Shown here piece by piece: positions 1 to 7,925 of a DNA stretch of 14,603 bases. Every line of letters starts with the position of its first letter. The stretch's first letter is position 1. Source of the stretch: Gymnopilus junonius (Eukaryota > Basidiomycota > Agaricomycetes > Agaricales > Galerinaceae); the NCBI GenBank assembly GCA_015501075.1, contig JADNYJ010000737.1, forward strand, positions 1-14,603, in the 5' to 3' direction. The position numbers and the translations under genes were made by a program. The notes beneath the pieces are model-generated. The model saw only the letters and a program-made list of their open reading frames with translations, was not told where the DNA came from and made no database searches.

Positions 1-283
1 ACCTTCAAAAGTGATTATTTTGGCATCAAAAAATTACCATTAGATTCCCATAACGTATAGAGAACTCCTTAGCACTAATCCCAAGCACTAGATGACATAA
101 AATAATTTCTTAAAATGATTTTATTTATTGTGTGAGGACATGAGTTACATGACACTACCCAATGCTTGAAAAATCAGCAAATAATATACTGTTTTGTACA
201 TATAGCAATGTCTAATGATAGAAGATAGACATATCTGTAGTCTATCTACTATTTCAAAGCCTCAGATGAAAGGAAATTTTATG
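1..283. other. AT-rich flank without a recognised gene
   Basis: I see no coding region, RNA gene or clear repeat here. The sequence is AT-rich. A short open frame beginning near 215 runs straight into the pentamer repeat block and is best explained as chance. Confidence 0.6.
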
Positions 284-410
284 TTTTGGCCATTGCCAGT
301 TCAGAACAGTTTGAACCAGTTCAAACTGAGAACTGAACTGAACTGGGAACTGAACTTCCCAGTTCAGAAAATTGGCCAAAGAACTGAACTGAACTGAACT
401 TCGGCAACCC
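284..410. repeat. AGTTC/GAACT pentamer block with two hairpins
   Basis: The block is built of GAACT/AGTTC pentamers on both strands. It holds two perfect inverted repeats: 10-bp arms at 307-316 and 319-328 (CAGTTTGAAC / GTTCAAACTG, 2-nt centre), and 12-bp arms at 338-349 and 356-367 (CTGAACTGGGAA / TTCCCAGTTCAG, 6-nt centre). An outer inverted pair, TTTGGCCA at 285-292 and TGGCCAAA at 373-380, frames them. It ends in a clean run of GAACT units followed by TCGGCAACCC. It lies exactly where the protein similarity of the neighbouring minus-strand pseudogene stops. A MITE or the subterminal repeat of a DNA transposon is the likeliest identity, but no target-site duplication was found. Confidence 0.75.
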
Positions 411-1822
411 TATCCATTCTATCCAATGACCCCAATTGTATGAGTTCCAGTGCTGGTACCAACATTCTGGCAATGGCCACCAAGATAGCCATGCAACTTG
501 GTTACCATTACCTGAAGGATAATAAGACAAAAATGATATAATAGTTGGTCAGACATACCTGTATAACAACAATACAAACCACAAATTATTGCAAGCTCAT
601 CATTTGTAAGCCCATCATCCCAGTAGGCAGCACCAGAAATCTCAATGAGCATCCAAGTTGGTGAACAGTGACAGCAGAAGATGGGCCATTTGTTACCAAG
701 TTGACTTCAAGATGCTCTTTGGCAAGGTGGCCAACTATTCCATCATGAAGGATAGCAGCACAAGCTTGAGGAGTAGTTAAAAGTTGCCCATGTTGTGCAA
801 CATATGTCTGATAACCATCAGGTCCAAAATGATAGTTAGCAATGCATCAAGGAATTCTGACTGTTATTACATCTAGAGAAATAGATGATGGGAGTGGGGC
901 CAATCTCAAGAAAGTGGGGAAAGGGACCCCTTGCTCAGTGAGATATTGTGTGAGGAGTGCAGAAGATGGGTTTTCAGGTGCCTGAGGAAGGTACCTCAAG
1001 ATGTAAAGTGCATTCATTGATGAGGTGACTCCAATTTGCCAATTGCTTGAATTTTCAACATCCAGAAAGGTATGATGGAGGAGAAAGAGCTTGTCATTGA
1101 GCTTGTGAAAGGCTTTAATAACCAGTCTGTGCTCCAATGGCTGACAATTACCTAGCAACAGATCCCATTCTTCATTACCCTGAGGTCCACATCCTTGCAA
1201 ACCCCTAATAAAGTTCACAATAGGGCCATGAGGCACAGGTGAGGATGATTATATGCACTAGTCCAGAGGCTGATAGATTTCAAACAGTCATCCCATTCTT
1301 GAGTACTGACTGGGACTGGGTCTGTTTTAGGAATAGGAAGAGGGGGCACAAAACCATAATATTGGTCAAATATACAAGGATGTTGAGCTCGTCAACAGAA
1401 TGGGTCAAATCAACTTCTGGGCCACTGTCAGAAGATCTAACAACATTCATCGCATACTGAGGAGTAGCATATTGGTGAACCTGTTTGACATGCTCGTGAT
1501 AAATGCTTGGTGCTCTTTGCGAGCAGTATCGGGGTCAGTGTTGAGTCCAAGACTGAAATCATCATGGTCATTGTAATAGCTGCGTCATCATCATGTCATC
1601 ATCGTCATCAGGATCACTAGGTCCAAAGTACTCAGACATCCCAAACATTGGTGACAGCATCATACTTGCATTGAGCAACAGAATGTTTACCAAGGATGTT
1701 GTGGAGCATATGCTCTGACTAGGCTCAGAATTCAGACATTCATCCTCAGCATACAGCCAACAAGTATCTGGTTTAAGCATGATTGATGCTCCCATTTGGT
1801 GCCTTGGCAAAAAGAATTTCAT
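411..1822 (-). pseudogene. Broken gene of an uncharacterised Agaricomycete-type protein family
   Basis: Reading on the minus strand from the ATG at 1822, protein-like sequence runs through several frames. In order: an N-terminal part ending in an acidic run (SDPDDDDD), a segment with YHEHVKQVHQYATPQY and then DLTHSVDELN, a Pro-rich segment with FDQYYGFVPPLP and QEWDDCL, a 129-codon block (847-1236), and a C-terminal part with the sequence GNQVAWLSWWPLPECW. The blocks are linked only if single bases are missing near 1493-1506, 1375-1387 and 1230-1244. A TGA (847-849) follows RIP with the frame open beyond it. A real intron is supported at 512-558 (GTATGT...TTCAG, 47 nt) because it joins YCCYTG to NGNQVAWL. 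A second possible intron at 641-696 (56 nt) would repair another shift. The 3' end is lost at the pentamer block. Function is unknown; the resemblance to multicopy mushroom proteins is from memory. Confidence 0.6.
512..558 (-). other. Intron in the 411-1822 pseudogene
   Basis: On the minus strand the sequence starts GTATGTCTGACC and ends TATCCTTCAG, is 47 nt long, and its removal joins two frames that both look coding (GLYCCYTG to NGNQVAWLSWW). Length and borders are typical of basidiomycete introns. Confidence 0.65.
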
Positions 1823-1967
1823 GTGATCTGCCCCCCATCTATTTTTATTTCTTCACATTTTTGCTTTAAATTTAGGAACTTGATGACTTCACACTGCTGA
1901 CAATTTCCTTTTATATATTTCATATTTCATCCCCCACTCAATCCCTTTTCTTTTACTGTCATTTTAA

Positions 1968-1974
1968 TGACTCA
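1968..1974 (+). promoter_or_regulatory. TGACTCA site 1 (Gcn4/bZIP-like)
   Basis: A perfect TGACTCA, the consensus bound by fungal Gcn4/AP-1-type bZIP factors, stands about 130 bp upstream of the TATA box. It is followed by a run of C. Confidence 0.4.
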
Positions 1975-2000
1975 CCCCCCCTATTTTCCTCTAATTTCAT

Positions 2001-2007
2001 TGACTCA
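2001..2007 (+). promoter_or_regulatory. TGACTCA site 2 (Gcn4/bZIP-like)
   Basis: A second perfect TGACTCA in the same orientation, 33 bp after the first (about three helical turns), so both sites would face the same side of the DNA. Confidence 0.4.
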
Positions 2008-2102
2008 CCACAAAGTTTGCCTCCAAATTTTCTGTGCATCAGCACATCTTTTTCAGACTTGCAATAATAGTTTTTTTAGTCATAGTTTTGTAGCCAGACA
2101 GG

Positions 2103-2110
2103 TATAAAAA
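2103..2110 (+). promoter_or_regulatory. TATA box of the LTR-like region
   Basis: TATAAAAA followed by CCCATG is the best TATA match upstream of the gag reading frame. Transcription would be expected to begin about 30 bp downstream, near 2135, leaving a leader of roughly 660 nt before the gag ATG. Confidence 0.45.
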
Positions 2111-2480
2111 CCCATGTATTCACTACAAAATCCCAGGTAATAATCACCCCAATTTTCTACTCATAAAAACATCTCACATAACTCATCATCACTTCATATA
2201 GATATACTAGTGCTTTCTCTGTATTATGAAGCTCAAATTGACCTCATCAATCTCTCATTCCCATGTACACTCTCACCCTTTATCTTATCTACTTGGACTT
2301 CTACCTAGGACACAATTGACAGAGTCATCACCATTCACTTGTCTACCAACTCCCTCACCCTTTTCCCTATCTGGACTTCTCAGATACTTTACAACTGGAG
2401 CCCACTGTGAGGGCATTCTAGGCTTTGTCATTCAAGTACCTTCAAAAGGATCCTCATGGGTCACTGACCCTTGAGCCCAC

Positions 2481-2796
2481 CATTTTGTTTTTATTTTATT
2501 TTTCTTTCTAGGTTCTATCACAGACCTGTTTTTCCTAGGCTAAATGAAGCCTACATTCACCTTACCATTTAGGTGTCTTTCTTGGCCTCATGTGCCATTG
2601 CTTTATATTTTAGGTTCTGTCCCTGTTGGACATTGCTAGGCCCCATTGGCCTTTGATCTTCTCTCTAGGTTCTGGGCTCCATTGGCCTGCATTCTTGATT
2701 TTATTTTTTTTAGGTATCTTGCTTGCCCAAGCTTGTGCTCAGTCTGACCTCATTCAGGTTGTACATGCTTCCAATTTAGTCTAATGTGACTACACT
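2481..2796 (+). repeat. Leader with five repeated pyrimidine-AGGT motifs
   Basis: Five T- or CT-tracts each end in AGGT: AGGTTCT at 2510, AGGTGTCT at 2571, AGGTTCT at 2612, AGGTTCT at 2667 and AGGTATCT at 2712, spaced 61, 41, 55 and 45 bp. CCATTGGCCT occurs twice between them (2643 and 2679), which suggests degenerate tandem duplication. Each motif looks like a 3' splice acceptor immediately followed by GT. The gag ATG lies 85 bp after the last one. Confidence 0.55.
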
Positions 2797-4161
2797 ATGG
2801 AGTCCTTCTATATGCCAGAAGACCACTCCCTCATCACAGATCCCCTTGATGAAACCATGCCATTACCAGTTCCCTCTGATCAGTCAGATGATCAGTCACC
2901 TACCCCACCATGCTTTGTCCAAGCTGATTGGACCAGACCTGCAAGAAACATCAACTTTGCTGATCTCACCACAAGCAGACCCTGTTTACCTGCACTTACC
3001 ACACTTATTCAACCAATCCATACCTCTAATGCCCCTTGCAAAATGTCTATACCATCTCATAACCACTCCTCTGCTCCCAAGTTTAATGGCCAAGCAAAAT
3101 CTCTTGTCCATTTTCTAAATGAGGTCCACAGCCTCAGGCAGGCAGCATCACTTTTGAACAAAAAGACCATTGAATGGGCCTTGATGTATGCAGAACTGAA
3201 TGATGCTGAACTTTGGGAACAGCAACCCTCAGCTCAAGGCAATGAATGGAAGACCATCACCACTGAAGTTATCAAGTTATACCCAGGAGCAGATGGTGAT
3301 TGGAAATACACCATCAACGACCTGCAAATATTTGTGGAAGACAGTGCCATGTCAGCCATCAAGAGCCAGACCCAGTTTGGTGAATACTATCCTACCTTCC
3401 TTCATATGTCCACCTTCCTCAAAAGGAAGAGCCATCTCTCTGACCAAGAAATTTCCAACCTCTTCTTACAAGGTCTCCATGTCAACTTCAGGTGTGAGGT
3501 ATGTGACCAGCTTTGAATCACATCCCCTGACCATCACCCAGATGATCCTTGGGATCTGGATGACATTTACAATGTGGCCATCATGATTGCACCTCAACAA
3601 GCACAACCTACCACCTCCACTCCTTCCTCTCAACCCTCCAAGACCCAAGCTACAGTTAAACGTGAGGTTTTCAATATGTCATCCCTAAGTCCTGGAGGTG
3701 ACAGTGCAAAATGGGTAGAGGCTGTAGCAATGACTATCATGAAGAAGTTCAACATGATGACAGGAAACTCACCATCAGGTCCAAGGAATAGCAATGCCCA
3801 ACTCAAGACCCAGGATGCACATTCTGTTCAGACTTGGGTCATTATCTTCATCAATGTGAGAAGCTAGTGGAATACCTGGCTAAAGGGTGGTGCAAGTGCA
3901 ACCAATCCAACCAGATTGTTTGTCACTGGTGGTTCCAAAGTCACACCATGCCTTGTGTCAGGATGAAATATCATGGAGCATATTGATAACTGGCATCAAG
4001 CAAACCTGACTGTGGCAACAGTTTCAGCCAACATCCTAGAGGTCCAACAGCTCATGACATCTCGGCTTGAGGAAATTCCTGAAGATGATGGGGTTTATGT
4101 TTCACAGTGCAATGCTGATGAGCTTGAACTTTTTGAGGCCCTAGCTGCAACTGCAACATAG
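2797..4161 (+). pseudogene. gag: Decayed Gag of a Ty3/gypsy-like LTR retrotransposon
   Basis: The ATG at 2797 opens a 239-codon frame with a polar, Pro-rich N-terminus. A retrotransposon Gag-like capsid region follows (PKFNGQAKSLVHFLNEVHSL, then a helical stretch with FLKRKSHLSDQEISNLFLQGL). The frame is stopped by TGA at 3514-3516, continues in frame to about 3810, and moves by one base. There a perfect CCHC zinc knuckle appears (CX2CX4HX4C: C-TF-C-SDLG-H-YLHQ-C, 3816-3857). Around 3915-3930 the frame returns to the original one, passes another TGA at 3964-3966, and ends with TAG... more precisely TAG at 4159-4161 after ALAATAT. So the element has two in-frame TGA codons and two opposite frameshifts. 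Gag normally coats the element RNA in cytoplasmic particles; this copy cannot make a full product. No protease, reverse transcriptase or integrase follows recognisably. Confidence 0.75.
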
Positions 4162-5437
4162 AGGGTTGGGGATATGCATAAGAAACTTGCTGTGATGATG
4201 GGTGGTATATTAGAATGTCCTACTATTCTTGAGTTCCAGTAATTATATTTAGAGTGGCTGGTCATGAGTATGTTACATAATCTTTACCATGTAATTCTCT
4301 TTTGGTAAACAAAGAATAGACAACTTTTAACCATGACGTATCTCCTCTCTCCCTCCTGAGCCTCCTGCTACCCTCGCTGCTGAGCATCCAGCCACTGCTC
4401 CTGTCAAGGGTCACATGATCCTATTTTCCTGGGCCACAGGATTCCAGGAACCACCCTGCCAATGCAGCCATTCCCTAGTCCTCACACTCAAGCTGCAAGA
4501 ACGCATGGCATCACAATGGTGGGGGCACTGAGAGCTTCATCAGCACTCAAATAAACACCTAAAAGTGATTGGTTTACTCAATGAAGGAAGGAATCGCCTC
4601 CCTCCCAATGAATCAGTTGACTTATCAATTCCTACCTTTCCAACCTCCCATGGATTAGACCAGCTATGACTCTCATGCTCAGTCTTAGTGACCCGATACC
4701 AGGTGGAAGGAGCAGAGCTTTGGCTGCTGCTCTCAGCTGGTAGTACATGCCTGGCATGGAACCTAGCTTTCCAAGTCACAAGGACTCATTGCGCTAAGAG
4801 TCCCATACCTAAACAGTCTTATGTGACTCTCATACTCATGATCAGGAACCCTCATGCTAGACTCAGAATGACCCCTTGAAGGGTGCAGAAAGGAGATGAG
4901 GCCAGGTGCAGCTCTCTCCTGGTGGGTAGTAGATGTAGAACATGTCAAACTTCTCCTGCTGTCTCTATGAGTTGATGCACTAAGGGTCTCTGGGTCCTCT
5001 ACTGGCAAAAGAGACAAGATCCTATTGCACTGCTACCCCAATACCTTCCTATCAATACAATCATTATATCCTTGCACAGGACATGACCTTCTCAATTTGC
5101 CATTGGATCTAGATTTTGATATCTATTTCTGGGAATGTTGTCAAAGAATGCTCATTTACCCCCATTTCCTCCTGCTTCCATCAATGAGTGAGTCATGTCC
5201 AGTGGAATACCAAGCCTCATCATTGGCCAAAATTGTTCCATCAAATCTTCCCTTCAACCTAAGCCTCCGGCCCTTCTAAATTCAACCGGTAGCCAATCCT
5301 GCTTGGAGAACATCACAAAATGTTGTATGCAAAGTCACCATAGCTGAGGCCCGGATCTCTTGGATAAGGAAAGAAACAGTTGCCTCCAATTTTAATCAAG
5401 GGAATGAAGGAATGATTGGTACCCCTCCTATGGATAA
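4162..5437. other. No confident gene; probable degraded retroelement linker
   Basis: Short frames on both strands overlap, and none shows a recognisable domain. A Pro/Ala-rich run on the plus strand near 4350-4410 (PPEPPATLAAEHPATAPVKG) resembles a Gag-Pol linker. The motif GACTCTCAT-CTCA recurs at about 4668 and 4826, hinting at an old duplication. A further Pro/Ser-rich run near 5130-5330, with stops, may also be remnant coding DNA. Nothing here permits a functional call. Confidence 0.5.
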
Positions 5438-5995
5438 TCACCCTCTTCCTCTTCATTGCCTTCACCATTGGATAGTTCCATTGAAAGCTCTGACTTGGAA
5501 TCAGAATCAGAATTCTCGGACAAAACTATAGGCATAGCCAAGGATCCGGCTAGTACAGTCAAACCCATCTCCATTTTTAGGGACATAGAAACCATAAACC
5601 AATACCCTTTGCTTGACAAAGCCTTGCACACTTCAGTCCTGAAATATGCTGCTCCGTATGATCCTCTGACTGACCCTGATCCTTTATATGAATATGGCGC
5701 TATAGCTGGTTCCATGCCCAGTCACAGTAGTGAAGAATCAATGAATCTCTGAGATGTAGTTCTCTGTTGGACCAGTCCACACAGGTCTTGTTATTGGGTG
5801 ACCTTGTCCAACACCATTGAGGTGTTTGTCTCGATGACTATAGGATGATTGGATATCCTAGAACTTTCCATTAGTGATGGAACTACTATATTTTCTTTGC
5901 ACCCACTCAAACTGCTCGAGCTAGGACACATAGTTCTAGCTTTGACTCAAATTTTATGCACCATGGCTGACTATCTATATCAAAAGGATGAATAG
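5438..5995 (+). pseudogene. Unidentified reading frame broken by two TGA codons
   Basis: One frame stays open from after a TAA at 5435-5437 to TAG at 5993-5995, except for TGA at 5750-5752 (between NL and DVV) and TGA at 5846-5848 (between TIG and LDI). It starts with a Ser/Glu-rich acidic stretch (SSIESSDLESESEFSD), then a more ordered part with FRDIETINQYPLLDKALHTS and DPLTDPDPLYEY. No start codon is evident, and an upstream exon or frame is likely lost. Its position downstream of gag makes a degraded Gag-Pol linker or protease-proximal region possible, but I see no catalytic aspartate motif. The antisense strand is also open (5428-5715) but is judged a shadow. Confidence 0.4.
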
Positions 5996-6483
5996 CTCTT
6001 ATTGTGGACCCTAACTACCACATATTATGCTCCCTAGCAGGTCAAAGTAGTAAGGAGTATATTCTTCTTATGGTGCCTATCCTAAGGACTGTTGCACTAT
6101 GGCCATTACACATATCAAAAAGTACCTTAACAAACTCAAGCTGTGACACTGGGTGAATGGAGGACTTTGGAGTGCTGAAGAGAGGGCTGGAGGGAGTGGT
6201 GACAGTGATGTTGATGCGAGTTCCTTCCTGGGACCTTGTGACTCTAGGAGAGAGACTGTGTCACCCTTGGTAGGGGAGCAGTGGATGGATGCTCAGCCGA
6301 GGAGGGTAGAGGCAGGCTCTCACTTCATTCAGATGCAAAGGTGGCAGAGAGAAGTCAATTAAATCATGATGATAGATTATACAAAGCCATAGTTTACTGT
6401 TGTAGGATGAGTGAAGTAAACAAATATAAACAATGTGACTATGGCATCATGGCAAGATAAGACAACAAAGAAAAGTGATTAGG
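5996..6483. other. Non-coding stretch, possibly body of a minus-strand LTR
   Basis: I recognise no gene. A 69-codon plus-strand frame (6153-6362) is rich in Gly, Ser and Arg and looks like chance. If the C7 tract at 6518-6524 is a polypurine tract on the other strand, part of this region up to about 6515 would be the LTR itself. No matching second LTR or terminal repeat was found here. Confidence 0.35.
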
Positions 6484-6534
6484 TCTTGCAGATGATATAT
6501 ACTACATCATCACAATGCCCCCCCATCTGCAAGA
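6484..6534 (-). repeat. Inverted repeat and polypurine-tract-like G7: possible LTR start
   Basis: Perfect 11-bp arms TCTTGCAGATG (6484-6494) and CATCTGCAAGA (6524-6534) are separated by 29 bp. Read on the minus strand the order is arm, G7 (6524-6518), CA, then TTGTGATGATG. This is the arrangement of a polypurine tract followed by an LTR beginning TGTGATGATG. It starts only two bases after the stop codon of the neighbouring minus-strand pseudogene. Without a second LTR or internal pol domains the identification as a copia- or gypsy-type LTR is tentative. Confidence 0.4.
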
Positions 6535-6612
6535 TCCTAATTGGCATCCATTTTTGGTTGTTTATAGTTGCCCTGACATATCTTCCTCCACTTGGATGTC
6601 ATGTTCAAGCTG

Positions 6613-6728
6613 CTTTGGAAATTAGAAGGACCAGCTTGTGAGGGCACTGAGGGAGCAGAGGACAGCCTGGCCTGCAAATTGGAAGGACCCACCTGTGATG
6701 GATTAGCAGGAGTGGAAGACAACCTGGC
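6613..6728 (-). repeat. In-frame tandem duplication in the C-terminal tail of block B
   Basis: Two adjacent copies of about 57-59 bp (6613-6671 and 6672-6728) encode ARLSSAPSVPSQAGPSNFQ and ARLSSTPANPSQVGPSNLQ. The peptides agree at most positions and sit in a disordered Ser/Pro-rich tail, where repeat-number change would be tolerated. Confidence 0.7.
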
Positions 6729-7500
6729 AGCCAAACTGTGGGGCTGAGGTAGAGCATCCCTCCTCAGGGTTGACAAAAATGGGGTCTTGAAAGATTGTTC
6801 CAGTTCCAAGCCAGATATGGGGGACCAAGCATCATGCAACCTGCCACAGATGCTGCTATACTGCTCACCATCAATAAAGTCACAACCGATAGAGCATGTG
6901 TCATTGGTGTGGCCACCTGCAACAACACCCCAGAAAGCTGCTGCATCCTGAACAGTTGCAAATCAAAACCAGAAGACTTGGAACCCATCCTCGTTTGTGT
7001 GGACAATGCAGATGAGGTTGACAGGAATGACCTTCAAAATGTTCTGGATCCAGACCATGACATCATCCCAAACAAAAAAAGGAGTGAAACTCCAGATGCA
7101 CAAGAAGTGTGTGGTGCTCTGAGCAGCAATGGATGTGAGGATGGGGAAGGTTGGTACTACCATAGAGGGAAACATGGCATCCAAGGTAGCATGGTCTTCT
7201 AATGGGCAATGAGCAACATGCATTATCGAGTCCTCTGATGTATCCATGTGGTCATCCTCCTGGGGCCCATGATCAGCCCAATGTGGGCTGCGAGGCATAG
7301 AGGCAGAGACATCACTAGCACACCTGGTGTAAGGAGGACAATTAGCATAGGTCCGTAACAGAGAAAATTGAGTCAGATCAACATACCGGATGCATGGAAG
7401 CACCTTCGATAAGATAACAATGGCATGCAACAATGGCTGGCTGGAGTTAACTCTGAACATGGTAATCCCTCGCAATGAAAAGCAACTGGGATCCTTTCCC

Positions 7501-7508
7501 CTCATTTA
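7501..7508. repeat. 8-bp direct repeat, left copy (putative target-site duplication)
   Basis: CTCATTTA here is repeated perfectly at 7918-7925, exactly where block A ends and block B begins. On the minus strand it supplies the ATG of block B. Confidence 0.5.
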
Positions 7509-7917
7509 TCACTTATAAAGTTTTATTCCTCTCCATTTAGCTCATAAAATATGATCTTTCCATATGCTCAGCCATGACATTCAGTCCGATAAATTTTCAC
7601 TTCATTTATTTCAAATTTCCTCTCTCCTCCTCTATAAAATTTCCTTCTCCCTGAAACTCTTTGCTTATTTGCTACAGTATAAATACTAGACTTGTGTACT
7701 GTAGTTCTCCAGTTGAATACGATCCCACAACTCACCTCAGAAGCATAGAAATCAACTTAGATATTGCAATTTCAACTCAAGATACTCAAATTCCCTCACT
7801 TTCTCACCATTCCTGGAACTCTCATCTATTTTTACTTCATTGTCTACACCTACACATGCTATTGGAACCATCGATAAATGGAGTTTGTCACTGAGTCCCA
7901 TTCCGGATGTGCTCAAA
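7509..7917. mobile_element. 409-bp insertion splitting the minus-strand pseudogene
   Basis: This AT-rich, non-coding segment has no similarity in style to the flanking coding blocks and is bounded by the 8-bp direct repeat CTCATTTA. On the plus strand it holds TATA-like motifs (TATAAAA near 7633, TATAAATA near 7679), so it could be a solo LTR or a small non-autonomous element. I find no terminal inverted repeat and no TG...CA ends, and 8-bp duplications fit hAT-type or Mutator-like insertion better than a typical 4-6 bp LTR duplication. Family therefore unassigned. Confidence 0.45.
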
Positions 7918-7925
7918 CTCATTTA
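7918..7925. repeat. 8-bp direct repeat, right copy (putative target-site duplication)
   Basis: The second copy of CTCATTTA. On the minus strand it contains the TGA that closes block A, directly after VFK. Confidence 0.5.

Larger units (their letters stand above)
1823..2480 (+). repeat. Probable 5' LTR (promoter part) of a gypsy-like element
   Basis: This non-coding, pyrimidine-rich DNA lies directly upstream of a retroelement leader and gag. It carries C6-C8 runs, two TGACTCA motifs and a TATA box in promoter order. An 82-codon open frame starting at 2226 is Ser/Pro/Leu-rich and low in complexity, and I treat it as chance. Exact LTR ends, a target-site duplication and a primer-binding site were not identified, and no second copy of the LTR lies in the window. 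The call therefore rests on position and promoter-like content. Confidence 0.4.

Noticed and set aside
2226..2474. 82-codon plus-strand frame upstream of gag
   Set aside because: Low-complexity Ser/Pro/Leu sequence inside LTR-like non-coding DNA, with no domain and no splice link to gag.
2505..2530. TATCACAGACC after AGGTTC as an LTR primer-binding site
   Set aside because: It only loosely resembles the initiator-tRNA-complementary TGGTATCAGAGC type and has an extra base. Without the LTR end it cannot be placed.
4540..5017. Two overlapping minus-strand frames
   Set aside because: No recognisable motif, no shared frame, and Ser/Arg-rich composition typical of chance frames.
5428..5715. 95-codon minus-strand frame
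   Set aside because: Antisense to the 5438-5995 frame; its acidic C-terminus mirrors the Ser/Glu-rich coding stretch on the plus strand.
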